Below are positions 17,886-27,084 of a stretch of DNA of 53,768 nucleotides, in pieces (the first letter of the stretch is position 1; the number at the start of each line of letters is the position of its first letter). Under the pieces are notes generated by a model, which had not been told where the DNA came from, did no database searches, and was given only the letters and a program-made list of their open reading frames with translations. Both the position numbers and the translations under genes were made by a program. Source of the stretch: Rhodanobacteraceae bacterium (GTDB lineage: Bacteria; Pseudomonadota; Gammaproteobacteria; Xanthomonadales; Rhodanobacteraceae); NCBI GenBank assembly GCA_027019085.1, contig JALUXG010000032.1:1-53768 (forward strand). The letters run 5' to 3'.

Positions 17886-19178
17886 TCAACGCTTATCCAG
17901 CGGCACGTAGTCGCGCGGCGTTGCGCCGGTATAGACCTGCCGTGGCCGGCCAATGCGCGAGCCGGGGGTTTCATGGTGCTCGATCCAGTGGGCAATCCAG
18001 CCCGAGGTACGGGCGATGGCGAACATCACGGTGAACATCTCGGTGGGAATGCCCAGTGCCTTGTAGATGATGCCGGAATAGAAATCGACATTGGGATAGA
18101 GCTTGCGCTCGACGAAGTATTCATCCTTGAGCGCGACCTCCTCCAGCTTCATGGCCACGTCCAGGAGCGGGTCGGAAACGCCCAGTTCATCGAGCACCTC
18201 ATGACAGGTCTTGCGGATGATCTTTGCGCGTGGATCGAAATTCTTGTAGACGCGGTGGCCAAAGCCCATCAGCCGGAAGGGATCGTCCCTGTCCTTGGCG
18301 CGGTTGACGGCACTCGCGACGTTGTCCGGCGTGCCGATATCCTCAAGCATTTTCAGCACCGCCTCGTTGGCGCCACCATGTGCCGGCCCCCACAAGGCAG
18401 CAATGCCGGCCGCCACCGAGGCATACGGATTGGCGCCGGTGGAACCGACCAGGCGCACGGTCGAGGTCGAGGCATTCTGCTCGTGGTCGGCATGCAGGAT
18501 GAACAGCAGGTCAAGCGCCTTGGCCATCACCGGATTGAGTTCGAGCGGCTCGCTCGGCACCTCGAACAACTGGTGCAGGAAGCGGTCGCAGTAGTCCAGG
18601 TTGTTGCGTGGATAGCGGATCGGCCAGCCGATCGTGTAGCGGTAGGCAGCAGCGGCAATGGTCGGCATCTTCGCAATCAGCCGGATGGCCGCCATCTTGC
18701 GCTGGGCAGGATCGTCGATATCCAGGTCGTCATGGTAGAACGCCGACAGCGAGGCCACCGCGCTGCACAGCATGGCCATCGGATGGGCGTCGTAATGGAA
18801 CCCGCGGAAGAAGTGCTTGAGCGACTCGTGCATCATCGAGTGATGCGTGACATGGTGCTCGAAGGTCTTCGATTCCTGCGCATCGGGAAGTTCGCCGTTG
18901 AGCAGGAGATAGGCCACTTCGAGAAAGCTCGACTGCTCGGCCAGCTGCTCGATCGGGTAACCGCGATACAGCAACACCCCCTTGTCGCCGTCGATGTAGG
19001 TGATGGCGCTGCGGGTACTGGCGGTCGCAGCGAATCCCGGGTCGAAGGTGAAGTGGCCGGTGCTCTTGTACAGGGGCGAGATGTCGATGCAGGACGGCCC
19101 GAGCGTGGGTTTGATCAGCGGCAGGTCGATGCTGGTCTGGCTGCTTTCGTCGGTCAGCTTCACGGTCTTGTCGGACAC
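17886..19178 (-). CDS. gltA: Citrate synthase (type II)
   Basis: Encodes 430 residues from a GTG at 19178, chosen for AAGGAG 7 bp ahead and for the family length; upstream in-frame codons would add 61 residues of unlikely composition. Catalytic residues are visible: His in [12 protein letters not shown], His in GFGHRVYKN, and Asp in [11 protein letters not shown]. The length and the N-terminal domain (residues 1-60) fit the hexameric, NADH-regulated Gram-negative type, not the short dimeric one. It condenses acetyl-CoA and oxaloacetate to citrate, the entry step of the TCA cycle. On the minus strand an extended -10-like TGCCATAAT at about 19316-19308 may serve as promoter, but no matching -35 was found. 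Confidence 0.97.
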   Translation of the reverse strand: MSDKTVKLTDESSQTSIDLPLIKPTLGPSCIDISPLYKSTGHFTFDPGFAATASTRSAITYIDGDKGVLLYRGYPIEQLAEQSSFLEVAYLLLNGELPDAQESKTFEHHVTHHSMMHESLKHFFRGFHYDAHPMAMLCSAVASLSAFYHDDLDIDDPAQRKMAAIRLIAKMPTIAAAAYRYTIGWPIRYPRNNLDYCDRFLHQLFEVPSEPLELNPVMAKALDLLFILHADHEQNASTSTVRLVGSTGANPYASVAAGIAALWGPAHGGANEAVLKMLEDIGTPDNVASAVNRAKDRDDPFRLMGFGHRVYKNFDPRAKIIRKTCHEVLDELGVSDPLLDVAMKLEEVALKDEYFVERKLYPNVDFYSGIIYKALGIPTEMFTVMFAIARTSGWIAHWIEHHETPGSRIGRPRQVYTGATPRDYVPLDKR

Positions 19179-19184
19179 GGCGTA

Positions 19185-19190
19185 CTCCTT
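19185..19190 (-). promoter_or_regulatory. Ribosome-binding site deciding the gltA GTG start
   Basis: AAGGAG on the minus strand, 6-7 bases ahead of the GTG at 19178, the only good ribosome-binding site near the conserved N-terminus. Confidence 0.75.
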
Positions 19191-19367
19191 GGCATTCGAT
19201 TCCGGTGCAGTCGCGGCCGCAGCACCGGTGGGGACGGGAATCTGGCTTTGCAAAGGGCGGCAGAATCGGCCCTCGCCTTCGGGTATTTGCGGACCCGACA
19301 GCGCACAATTATGGCACAAGACGCTTGCGTACGGACGGGGTACGGAGCAGTCAACCGGCACCGCAAA

Positions 19368-19400
19368 CGCAAAAAACCGCGCACTGGCAGGTGCACGGTT
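19368..19400 (-). terminator. Terminator downstream of rpmE2
   Basis: On the minus strand AACCGTGCAC pairs with GTGCGCGGTT (one wobble/mismatch) around CTGCCA and runs into TTTTTTGCG. It separates rpmE2 from gltA, which is transcribed in the same direction. Confidence 0.85.
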
Positions 19401-19460
19401 CTTGCGGATCCATCACAACCCGATCATCCGTCCCGACCGGAACGGAGTCGTGGCAACGGT

Positions 19461-19706
19461 CTATTTCGCGCCGTAGCGACGGCGGAATTTGTCCACGCGG
19501 CCGCCCGCGTCGATGGTCTTCTGCTTGCCGGTGTAGAACGGATGCGAATGGCTGGAGATTTCCACCTTGACCAGCGGATACTCGTTGCCGTCCTCCCACT
19601 TGATGGTGTCCTTGCTGGTCATGGTCGATTTCGTCAGGAAGGCAAAATCGGACGACTGGTCCTGGAACACCACCGGCTGGTAGTTCGGATGGATCTCGGG
19701 TTTCAT
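19461..19706 (-). CDS. rpmE2: Ribosomal protein L31 type B (zinc-independent)
   Basis: Encodes 81 residues from the ATG at 19706 with a GGAG ahead. [20 protein letters not shown] is the type B start, and the protein contains no cysteine at all, so it lacks the zinc ribbon of type A L31 (RpmE). The C-terminus [16 protein letters not shown]-like block (here [19 protein letters not shown]) is typical. In bacteria with both types, type B replaces the zinc-binding paralogue under zinc limitation, usually under Zur control; in many Xanthomonadales it is the only L31. No Zur box was identified here, and the promoter looks constitutive. Confidence 0.95.
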   Translation of the reverse strand: MKPEIHPNYQPVVFQDQSSDFAFLTKSTMTSKDTIKWEDGNEYPLVKVEISSHSHPFYTGKQKTIDAGGRVDKFRRRYGAK

Positions 19707-19743
19707 GGCTCGCTCCGGGCAGATGCGCGGGGAAAAGACGGGC

Positions 19744-19773
19744 ATTCTAGCGCCGTGGACACCTATGTCGCAA
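19744..19773 (-). promoter_or_regulatory. Candidate sigma-70 promoter of rpmE2
   Basis: On the minus strand TTGCGA (19773-19768), 18-bp spacer, TAGAAT (19749-19744). The transcript would start near 19737, about 30 bp before the rpmE2 ATG. Confidence 0.55.
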
Positions 19774-19789
19774 GCATGCATGCGCCCTT

Positions 19790-20719
19790 TCATGCAGCAC
19801 CAAGCGCCCTGGCCACCAGGGATCCGAACCGCTGCATGTCCACGTCGAACACGATCTTCGCATTGGCCGGATGCTCCAGTCGCGCCTCCCAGTCGACCAC
19901 GGTGGCGCCACGGGTCAGGCCGCCCTCCAGCTCGATGGCCACGGGATGGCATTCGGAGCGCAACACCGCATCCGGGTCCAGCGCCACGGCCATGGCCAGA
20001 GCATCCGCGGCGATGATGCCGCTGCGCCCGCGCCGCGCATTCCAGGCACGCGAAGTGGCGCCGATACGGCGATAGAACTCGCCACGTTCGTTCCCGGCAT
20101 CGAGCCAGCGGTCGAAGGTCTGCTCGTCGATGGCATGACGCACCGATGCCTCCCAGTCCACCAGCTCAAGCAAAGGAAAGGATTCGAACACCACATGTGC
20201 GGCCTCCGGATCGAACCCGATGTTGAATTCGGCCGGGGTCGACAGGGTATTGCCATGCCCGTTGACGGCGCCACCCATCACCACCAGGCGCCCGATGCGC
20301 GAGGGAAGATCCGCATCCAGTCGCAGCGCCAGTGCGAGATTGGTCAGCGGGCCCAGGGCCACCAGCGTGGCACCGGGGTGCTCGGCACTGAGCCGCACCA
20401 GCGCCAAGGCCGCTGTCTCGGTCTCGGCCCGGCGGGCAGGTTCCGGAAAGCCGACATCGCCAAAGCCGTCCGTCCCGTGCACCAGTGCTGCATCCTCGGA
20501 AGGCGCGCGCACCAGGGGAACCGGGCAACCGGGATATACCGGGGTGCTCGCGCCGATCCGTTCCATCAGGGTCAGGGCATTGCGCACCGTATGCGTGAGT
20601 CCCACATTGCCTGCAGCGATGGTCAGGGCCAATACCTCGGTGTGGGCGTGGGCCATCATCAGGGCCAGTGCATCATCGACGCCAGGATCGGTGTCGATGA
20701 TCAACGGGGTACGGATCAT
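19790..20719 (-). CDS. Inosine-uridine preferring nucleoside hydrolase
   Basis: Encodes 309 residues, the usual length of the family. The N-terminal calcium-binding cluster [12 protein letters not shown] (residues 9-20) is the hallmark of nucleoside N-ribohydrolases; GGAVNGHGN and [13 protein letters not shown] (about residues 150-175) supply further metal and ribose contacts. It hydrolyses the N-glycosidic bond of ribonucleosides, freeing ribose for salvage. The base preference (purine, pyrimidine or both) cannot be read from the sequence. It follows recG by 63 bp on the same strand and may be in the same transcript. Confidence 0.93.
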   Translation of the reverse strand: MIRTPLIIDTDPGVDDALALMMAHAHTEVLALTIAAGNVGLTHTVRNALTLMERIGASTPVYPGCPVPLVRAPSEDAALVHGTDGFGDVGFPEPARRAETETAALALVRLSAEHPGATLVALGPLTNLALALRLDADLPSRIGRLVVMGGAVNGHGNTLSTPAEFNIGFDPEAAHVVFESFPLLELVDWEASVRHAIDEQTFDRWLDAGNERGEFYRRIGATSRAWNARRGRSGIIAADALAMAVALDPDAVLRSECHPVAIELEGGLTRGATVVDWEARLEHPANAKIVFDVDMQRFGSLVARALGAA

Positions 20720-20782
20720 GCCGGTCTCCGCCAGTCAAACGCACAGCATAGCGTGCCCTTGCGTGGCCGGCGACCCGAAGCA

Positions 20783-22879
20783 TCAGGCATCGGCATATCT
20801 GGCGGACGAACCCACCCAGCGCTGGACAAGACGTTCCGCCTGGCCGGGAGCATCACGAAGCAAGGCATCCCCGAGACGTTGTACTGCGGGCAGCAGATGC
20901 GCATCGCGTGCCAGGTCGGCCACGCGAAACTCCATGCGCCCGGTCTGGCGTGTACCCAGTACTTCTCCCGGCCCGCGCAATTGCAGGTCCTTCTCGGCGA
21001 TGCGGAAGCCGTCGCAGGTCTGCCGCATCACCCCGAGTCGCTCGCGCGCCAGAGCCGACAGGGGTGGGTGATACAGCAGCACACAGCTGGATGCCACGTT
21101 GCCGCGCCCCACCCTGCCGCGCAACTGATGCAACTGCGCCAGCCCCAGGCGCTCGGCGTTCTCGATCACCATCAGGCTGGCATTGGGCACATCGACGCCG
21201 ACTTCGATCACCGTGGTGGCGACGAGCACCGCAACGTCGCCGTTCTTGAACGCCTGCATGACCGCATGCCGATCACGTGACTTCATGCGCCCGTGAACCA
21301 GGCCGACCTGCAGATCCGGCAGGGCCGCCTGCAGTTCGGCATGGACCACCTCGGCGGCCTGCGCGGCGAGCTGGTCGGATTCCTCGATCAGGGTGCAGAC
21401 CCAGTATGCCTGGCGACCCTGTGCGCATGCCACGCGCAGCCGTTCGATGACCTCCCCGCGACGGCTGCCACTAACCGCCACGGTCTGCACCGGTGTGCGT
21501 CCTGGCGGCAATTCATCGATCGCGGATACATCCAGGTCGGCATAGGCGCTCATGGCAAGCGTGCGCGGTATGGGCGTGGCCGTAAGCACCAGTTGGTGCG
21601 GAACGCGATCTTGCGCACCTCCCTTGTCGCGAAGGGCAAGCCGCTGATGCACGCCAAAGCGATGCTGCTCGTCGATGATGACCAGACCCAGCCGGTCGAA
21701 CACCACACCTTGCTGCATCAGTGCATGCGTACCGACAACCATCTGCGCTCCATGGCTCAGGGCCTGCAGAGCATGCTTGCGCGCCCTGCCCTGCACCTTG
21801 CCGGCAAGCCACGCCACCTCGATCCCCAACGGTTCGAGCCAGGCGCGCAGGTTGGCCCGGTGCTGTTCTGCCAGCAGCTCGGTAGGGGCCATCATCGCGG
21901 CCTGCCATCCGCATTCCATGGCCGTCAATGCCGCCAGCGCGGCGACCACGGTCTTGCCACTGCCGACATCGCCCTGCACCAGCCGCAGCATAGGCCTGTC
22001 CTGCCCGAGGTCGGCCAGGATTTCCCTGCTCACGCGCTGTTGCGCATCGGTCAGGGTGAACGGGAGCCGTTCGAGCAGCTTCTCACGCAATGCACCAGTT
22101 GCGCCGAGAACCGGGGCTCGATGACTGCGCACCCGTGCCCGCAGTTGCCGAAGGCCGATATGCTGGGTCAACAGTTCCTCGAACGCGAGGCGTTGCTGGG
22201 CCGTGTGCGTGCCGCATGCAAGTGCGGAAAGGTCGGCGCCCGGGGGCGGTCGGTGCACGGTCAGCAGCGCCTCGCGCAACGATCCCAGGCCCAGATCCTG
22301 ACGCAGCGCTTCGGGTATCAGTTCCAGCACGCAATCATCCGGAAGCCGTTCCAGAGCCTGGCCGATCAGAGTCCTCAGCCGTTTCTGGCCCAAGCCGCCG
22401 GAAGCCGGGTAGACCGGCGTCAGGCGCGCTTCGAGAGGGGTTCCCTCGCGCACGCGCTGGTATTGCGGGTGGATCATTTCCGGACCCTGTGCACCCATGC
22501 GCACATCGCCGTAACAACGCAGACGCGTCCCCGGGGGCAACTGTTCAATCTGGGCACGGCGGAAATGGAAAAAACGCAACAGCACGGTGCCTGCCGAAGC
22601 ATCGCCCAGTGCCACCTTCAGCTGTGCGCGGAAGCGAAAGCCGCTTTCCACGGCCTCGACCACGCCTTCCACCTGCGCCGGCTGGCCGGCCACCAGTTCA
22701 CGGATCGGCGTAATGCACGTACGATCCTCGTAGCGCAGGGGAAGATGGAACCAGAGATCCTGGACCCGGGCGATGCCGAGCTTGCCAAGCGTGGCCGCAA
22801 GCGCCGGACCCACGCCCTTCAGCGTGGTGACCGGTGCCCGGCCGTTGTCGTCGCTGGCGGAAGCTTCCGTACGGTTCAT
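20783..22879 (-). CDS. recG: ATP-dependent DNA helicase RecG
   Basis: Encodes 698 residues from the ATG at 22879 (MNRTEAS), giving the standard RecG length; the open frame further up overlaps ridA and is not coding. An N-terminal wedge/OB domain (about 20-200, with TTLKGVGP near the start) grips branched DNA. The helicase core shows Walker A QGDVGSGKT, motif II DEQH in VIIDEQHRFGVHQR, and the QLRGRVGRG motif VI. RecG drives fork regression and branch migration at stalled replication forks and Holliday junctions. It ends the rpoZ-spoT-ridA-recG gene series. Confidence 0.97.
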   Translation of the reverse strand: MNRTEASASDDNGRAPVTTLKGVGPALAATLGKLGIARVQDLWFHLPLRYEDRTCITPIRELVAGQPAQVEGVVEAVESGFRFRAQLKVALGDASAGTVLLRFFHFRRAQIEQLPPGTRLRCYGDVRMGAQGPEMIHPQYQRVREGTPLEARLTPVYPASGGLGQKRLRTLIGQALERLPDDCVLELIPEALRQDLGLGSLREALLTVHRPPPGADLSALACGTHTAQQRLAFEELLTQHIGLRQLRARVRSHRAPVLGATGALREKLLERLPFTLTDAQQRVSREILADLGQDRPMLRLVQGDVGSGKTVVAALAALTAMECGWQAAMMAPTELLAEQHRANLRAWLEPLGIEVAWLAGKVQGRARKHALQALSHGAQMVVGTHALMQQGVVFDRLGLVIIDEQHRFGVHQRLALRDKGGAQDRVPHQLVLTATPIPRTLAMSAYADLDVSAIDELPPGRTPVQTVAVSGSRRGEVIERLRVACAQGRQAYWVCTLIEESDQLAAQAAEVVHAELQAALPDLQVGLVHGRMKSRDRHAVMQAFKNGDVAVLVATTVIEVGVDVPNASLMVIENAERLGLAQLHQLRGRVGRGNVASSCVLLYHPPLSALARERLGVMRQTCDGFRIAEKDLQLRGPGEVLGTRQTGRMEFRVADLARDAHLLPAVQRLGDALLRDAPGQAERLVQRWVGSSARYADA

Positions 22880-22964
22880 CAACGAACAGTCTGCCGCACC
22901 GATCGCCCGATGTCTGGCAGGTGGACGACATGCGACGCGTAGGAAAACACCATCACGCAGGCAA

Positions 22965-23348
22965 TCAGTCCAGCACCATGATGGCATCGACCTCGACCTG
23001 CGCCGCCTTGGGCAGTGCGGCCACCTGGACGGTGGCGCGTGCCGGATACGGCGCATTGAAGCACGTCTCCATGACGGCATTGACGGCGGCGAAATGTGCA
23101 AGATCGGTCAGGTAGATACCGATGCGCACGACGGCGTCCAGATCGCCTCCCGCGGCCTCGCACACCGCCTTGAGATTGTCGAACACGCATTGCGCCTGCT
23201 TGCTGATATCGCCATGCACAAGCTGCCCGGAGGCCGGATCGAGAGGTATCTGTCCAGACAGGTACACGGTGTTGCCTGCCCGGACGGCCTGCGAATAGGG
23301 GCCGATGGCGGCCGGGGCATGTTCGGTCTGGATGCAAGTGCGGTTCAT
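22965..23348 (-). CDS. ridA: RidA family enamine/imine deaminase
   Basis: Encodes 127 residues from the ATG at 23348 with GAGG 6 bp ahead. The family signatures are present: AIGPYSQAVRAGNTVYLSGQ (about 13-32), the G-D-AVVRIGIYLTDL strand-helix, and the catalytic Arg in PARATVQVAALP near residue 107. The trimeric cytosolic enzyme removes reactive 2-aminoacrylate and related enamines produced by PLP enzymes. Its place between spoT and recG is conserved in Xanthomonadales. Confidence 0.95.
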   Translation of the reverse strand: MNRTCIQTEHAPAAIGPYSQAVRAGNTVYLSGQIPLDPASGQLVHGDISKQAQCVFDNLKAVCEAAGGDLDAVVRIGIYLTDLAHFAAVNAVMETCFNAPYPARATVQVAALPKAAQVEVDAIMVLD

Positions 23349-23437
23349 GTCGGCCTCGGAACGGGTAAGGACGGAGAAAGCAATCTTAGCAAGGGACCCG
23401 CGGGATCTGCCTTCACGATGCATCCGGCAACGATGCT

Positions 23438-24961
23438 TCACACCGGGTAGCGATAGATCCCATTGACCACGCCGGAACGACGGACCCGTCGCATCACGTC
23501 GGCCAGGTGCTTGCGGTTTTTCACCTCGATCATGAACAGCAGGGTCGATGCGGTCAGGTCACGCTCGATGTATTCGACATTTTCGATGTTGGAATCGGCA
23601 GCCGCGATGGCGGCAGCGACCGTGGCCAACACGCCGGTTCTGTTGACCACCTCGATGCGCAGCTCGACCTTGAAATCGCCATGCACCTCACGATCCCAGT
23701 CGATGCCAATGCAACGCTGGGGCGATTTGCGAAACTCCACCATGTTCGGACATTCGGTGCGATGCACCACGATGCCCTTGCCGGCGGACAGGTAGCCGAT
23801 GATCTCGTCACCGGGCAACGGGTGGCAGCAATTGCCGAAACTGATCACGCCCCGTTCGTCACCGGTGATGCGGATATTGTCCGTGGCCACCTGCCCCGGA
23901 CTCCGCACACCTGTGGAACCGAGCAGTTCCTGCGCAACCTGGTCGGGCATGCGATTGCCCAGAGCAATATCGGCCAAAAGCTCCTCCAGGCGCTTGAGCC
24001 TGTTGTCGGCAAGATAGCGTTCAAGCGTTTTCGGACGGATATCGTCGAGGCTGGCGCCGTTGGCATCCAGGGCACGGTCGAGCATGCGATGACCGAATTG
24101 CACCGCATCCTCGTGCTGCAGGTGCTTGATGAACTGGCGAATGGCGGTACGCGCCTTGCCGGTGACCACCACATCGAGCCAGTCCAGACGCGGCATCGAG
24201 GAGGGCGCCGTGATGATCTCCACGCGCTGACCCGACTCGAGCCGGGTACGCAAGGGCACCAGCCGGTCATTGACGCGCGCCGAGACGGCATGGTCGCCGA
24301 CATCGGTATGCACGGCATAGGCGAAATCGATGGCGGTGGCATTGCGCGGCAAGGCCATGATTTCGCCCTTGGGCGTGAACAGGTAGACCTCGTCGGGGAA
24401 CAGGTCGACCTTCACGTTCTCGATGAATTCGGACGAGGAGTCGGTCACGGCCTGACGTTCCACCAGTCCGGCCAGCCATTCGCGTGCCCGTACCTGGGCG
24501 CTGTTGGCCGGTCCGTTGTCGGTCTTGTAGATCCAGTGCGCCGCGACACCGCGTTCGGCCACCGAGTCCATCTCCTCGGTACGCACCTGGATCTCGATCG
24601 GCGTGCCGAACGGGCCGAAGACCACCGTATGCAGTGACTGGTAACCGTTGGCCTTGGGAATGGCGATGAAATCCTTGAACCGGCTCTCCACCGGTTTGTA
24701 CAGGGCATGGATGGCGCCTAGCGCGTAATAGCAATGCATGATGCTGTCAGTGACGACGCGAAAACCATAGACGTCCATGACATCATCGAAAGATTTGTGC
24801 TCGCGGCGCATCTTGCTGTACACGCTGTAGGGCGCCTTGACGCGACTGACCACGCGGGCGGGGATGCCCTCCGCGCCCAGTCGCTTGTCGAGCGCTTCCT
24901 CGATGCGCTGCATGGCCTCGCGCCGATTGCCGAGCGCACTGCGAATGCGCGCACTGATCAC
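23438..24961 (-). CDS. spoT: SpoT C-terminal fragment: synthetase, TGS and ACT domains
   Basis: Open frame of 507 codons downstream of the amber codon, starting formally at a GTG (24961) 14 codons after it; an ATG at 24913 is the next choice. Neither has a well-spaced ribosome-binding site, so independent translation looks weak. The synthetase domain includes YSVYSKMRREHKSFDDVMD, the RFKD motif and NGYQSLHT; TGS follows (DLFPDEVYLFTPKGEIMALP), and an ACT domain forms the C-terminus (VELRIEVVNRTGVLATVAAA). Conservation of all motifs argues either for a very recent interruption or for continued use. Confidence 0.6.
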   Translation of the reverse strand: MISARIRSALGNRREAMQRIEEALDKRLGAEGIPARVVSRVKAPYSVYSKMRREHKSFDDVMDVYGFRVVTDSIMHCYYALGAIHALYKPVESRFKDFIAIPKANGYQSLHTVVFGPFGTPIEIQVRTEEMDSVAERGVAAHWIYKTDNGPANSAQVRAREWLAGLVERQAVTDSSSEFIENVKVDLFPDEVYLFTPKGEIMALPRNATAIDFAYAVHTDVGDHAVSARVNDRLVPLRTRLESGQRVEIITAPSSMPRLDWLDVVVTGKARTAIRQFIKHLQHEDAVQFGHRMLDRALDANGASLDDIRPKTLERYLADNRLKRLEELLADIALGNRMPDQVAQELLGSTGVRSPGQVATDNIRITGDERGVISFGNCCHPLPGDEIIGYLSAGKGIVVHRTECPNMVEFRKSPQRCIGIDWDREVHGDFKVELRIEVVNRTGVLATVAAAIAAADSNIENVEYIERDLTASTLLFMIEVKNRKHLADVMRRVRRSGVVNGIYRYPV

Positions 24962-25000
24962 CCGGTGCCGGTCGGGATACAGGGCATGAAAGCCAAGGTC

Positions 25001-25639
25001 CTACAGTTCCGCCTTGATCCGGTTCATGCCCAGTCGTTGGGCTATCGGTGCATAGATCTCCAGCGTCTCGCGTGCGATGCGGTGTCGCGAGGACCCATCC
25101 TTGGCACCCAGCGTGCGCATGTTGTGCAGCCGGTCGGCAAGCTTGATCAGGATCACGCGCAGATCGCGCGCCATGGCCAGCAACATCTTGCGGAAACTTT
25201 CCGCGGCCGCTTCCTGGCGGCTGCGAAAGCGCACGCTGTCGAGCTTGGTCACCCCTTCCACCAGTTCCACCACAACGTCCCCGAACTCCGAGGCGATGCG
25301 TTCGCGGTCCAGTTGCGTGTCCTCGAGGGTGTCGTGGAGGATGGCCGCCACGATGGTTTCCGCGTCCATGCGAAGATCGGCAAGCAGCGTGGCCACCGCG
25401 ACCGGATGGGTGATGTAGGGCTCGCCACTCCTGCGCGTTTGTCCGGCATGCGCATTGGCGCCCATTGCGTAGGCCATGCGCACACGCGCCACGTCATCGG
25501 CGTGCAGGTAAGCCGAAAGGCGCTCCAGCAAGGCCTGCACATCGCCCGGCAACTCGGTCGGAAGGGCAGGATCGGAGGGAGTGGCCGTGCGCACGTGGGT
25601 AATCAACGGCCGCGGCAGCCGCCGCCCCCTTTGTTGCAT
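25001..25639 (-). CDS. spoT: SpoT N-terminal fragment: (p)ppGpp hydrolase (HD) domain
   Basis: If the amber codon is real, this 212-residue product is made on its own. It holds the whole HD hydrolase domain: HAGQTRRSGEPYITHPVAVA (64-83) with a metal-ligand His, the HD pair at 102-103 followed by ED in TLEDT, and KLADRLHNMRTL (about 170-180). It would resemble a small alarmone hydrolase without TGS/ACT regulation. It would degrade (p)ppGpp with synthesis left to RelA, which is not in this window. Activity of such a truncated form is inferred from known catalytic fragments of Rel proteins. Confidence 0.7.
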   Translation of the reverse strand: MQQRGRRLPRPLITHVRTATPSDPALPTELPGDVQALLERLSAYLHADDVARVRMAYAMGANAHAGQTRRSGEPYITHPVAVATLLADLRMDAETIVAAILHDTLEDTQLDRERIASEFGDVVVELVEGVTKLDSVRFRSRQEAAAESFRKMLLAMARDLRVILIKLADRLHNMRTLGAKDGSSRHRIARETLEIYAPIAQRLGMNRIKAEL

Positions 25640-25716
25640 GAATGCCCACGCGCCAGCCCGGTTGTCGATCGGTTGCGCATGTGCCTCGGCGCGCGTCGAC
25701 AAGGGCCGGTCATGGC

Positions 25717-26010
25717 TTATTCGTCCGACGCTTTGGCCGCAACTTCCTCGTCGACCTCGGCCGCAGCCCATTCCAGCGCTTCGCGCTCGGCACGCTCGCG
25801 CTCGGCGCGGTCCAGCTCGTCGATGGTGGCTTCGTCAATGCGTTCGCCGGCGATTTCGCGCAAGGCCAGCACGCTGGGCTTGTCATGTTGCGGTTCGACC
25901 AGCGGCTCGGCGCCATTGGCCAGCTGGCGCGCACGACGTGTTGCCATGAGTACCAGCTCGAAACGGTTGTCGACCACCTGCAGGCAGTCCTCGACGGTAA
26001 TGCGGGCCAT
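25717..26010 (-). CDS. rpoZ: RNA polymerase omega subunit
   Basis: Encodes 97 residues from the ATG at 26010, preceded by AAGGAA at a good distance. The start [20 protein letters not shown] and the following [11 protein letters not shown] are the conserved omega core. The C-terminus is a charged Glu/Ala/Arg-rich helix. Omega helps assemble RNA polymerase and forms part of one ppGpp-binding site on it, in keeping with its position directly ahead of spoT. Unlike in Xanthomonas and E. coli, gmk is not immediately upstream but about 5 kb away. Confidence 0.96.
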   Translation of the reverse strand: MARITVEDCLQVVDNRFELVLMATRRARQLANGAEPLVEPQHDKPSVLALREIAGERIDEATIDELDRAERERAEREALEWAAAEVDEEVAAKASDE

Positions 26011-26177
26011 CTGAAATTCCTTGAAAAAAAGTGATTTATGCAGACCGGAGAGTGTAGCCGCGGGCATGCATGGCTGGCAACGCCAGTCGCCCACGTACCT
26101 CGCCGGACACGGGCCTGTGGAAAGCTTGAACCATTATAAGTAAACTCTGCAGTTCATATGGAGTATGGCGATTCCCC

Positions 26178-27062
26178 ATGCGCACAAACCTGCCTTATCT
26201 GCTGCGCCTGTCCGGCATGCTGGTCATTGTTGCCGTCGTGGCCGGCTGCGCCACCAGCAAACCTCGCTCCGTCGATCCCTACGAGCATTTCAACCGCAAG
26301 GTCTACGCATTCAACAATGCCGTCGACAAGGCCGTGATACGCCCGGTCGCCGTCGGCTACCGCAAGGTCACCAACCCGCCGGTACGGCGCTCGATCAACG
26401 ACTTTTTCACCAACATCCGCCTGCCAATCTCGGTGGCCAATGACCTGCTGCAATGGCGTCCCGAACGCGCGCTTTCCGACAGCGCGCGCTTCGTGGTCAA
26501 CCTGACCCTGGGACTGGGTGGCTTTTTCGACCCTGCCAGCCGCATGGGCCTGCCGCAGGGTTCCACCGATTTCGGCGTGACGCTGGCCCGCTGGGGGGTG
26601 CCGCAAGGCCCCTACCTGATGCTGCCCTTTCTCGGCCCGAGCACGGGTCGCGACGTGTGGAGCATCCCGGTCGACAGCTACTACCTGAACCCCATGTCGA
26701 TCTATACCCGCAACCAGAGCCGCTTCACGCATGGCCAGGAATACATCCCGACCGCCCTGTACTACGTGTCCCTGCGCTCGCGGGCCATGGATGCGGAAGG
26801 CTTCCTCAATTCCTCCTTCGATCCGTATGTGGCGCTTCGCAGCGCCTACCTCCAGGCCCGCGTCTACAAAATCTACAACGGCAACCCACCGGCCTCGGTG
26901 ATCAACCGCATGGAAGGCCTGGACGAGCCGGGCTTCAACCCCGAGGAACTGCTGAAACAGCAGCGGGAATGGGAACACAAGCAGCACCCCCAGACGCAAA
27001 CGACGGGTCACTCAGCTGCTGCCTCAACCCCGGCATCGGCATCCAGCTCGGGGCCGTCCTGA
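26178..27062 (+). CDS. mlaA: MlaA (VacJ) outer-membrane lipoprotein
   Basis: Encodes 294 residues. The signal peptide ends in a lipobox (VVAGC, Cys near residue 24). The conserved VacJ region runs from DPYEHFNRKVYAFNNAVDKA (about 33) through NLTLGLGGFFDPAS and GVPQGPYLMLPFLGPST to VDSYYLNP. MlaA sits with porins in the outer membrane and removes misplaced phospholipids from the outer leaflet, passing them to MlaC and the MlaFEDB transporter. Here it lies next to, but on the opposite strand from, mlaFEDCB; in E. coli it is far from that operon. A Thr/Ala/Ser/Pro-rich tail (about 265-294) extends past the family core. Start ATG 26178 has GGAG about 12 bp ahead. Confidence 0.95.
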   Translation: MRTNLPYLLRLSGMLVIVAVVAGCATSKPRSVDPYEHFNRKVYAFNNAVDKAVIRPVAVGYRKVTNPPVRRSINDFFTNIRLPISVANDLLQWRPERALSDSARFVVNLTLGLGGFFDPASRMGLPQGSTDFGVTLARWGVPQGPYLMLPFLGPSTGRDVWSIPVDSYYLNPMSIYTRNQSRFTHGQEYIPTALYYVSLRSRAMDAEGFLNSSFDPYVALRSAYLQARVYKIYNGNPPASVINRMEGLDEPGFNPEELLKQQREWEHKQHPQTQTTGHSAAASTPASASSSGPS

Positions 27063-27084
27063 GCGGATACCGGTTTGGGTGCAA

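Larger units (their letters stand above)
23438..25639 (-). pseudogene. spoT: spoT, (p)ppGpp synthetase/hydrolase, interrupted by an in-frame amber codon
   Basis: Conceptual product of 733 residues with a TAG at 25003-25001 (codon 213). The frame before the stop (ending GMNRIKAEL) continues without shift after it (DLGFHALYPDRHRV), matching the unbroken ELxDLGF stretch of the family, so this is a single-codon interruption, most simply CAG to TAG. The stop falls at the joint between the HD hydrolase and the synthetase. All other domains are intact: HD hydrolase, synthetase with the RFKD motif of bifunctional enzymes, TGS, helical region, ACT. Possible readings: sequencing error, a real nonsense mutation, or suppression. 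The gene lies 77 bp after rpoZ; ATG 25639 is the best start, although no clear ribosome-binding site is seen. Confidence 0.8.

Noticed and set aside
19179-19361. N-terminal extension of citrate synthase to 19361
   Set aside because: The extra 61 residues do not resemble the family, while the GTG at 19178 has a good ribosome-binding site and gives the normal length.
24962-25003. A frameshift as the reason for the two spoT fragments
   Set aside because: Both fragments are in the same frame, 42 bases apart, and the bases between translate to conserved SpoT sequence; only one stop codon separates them.
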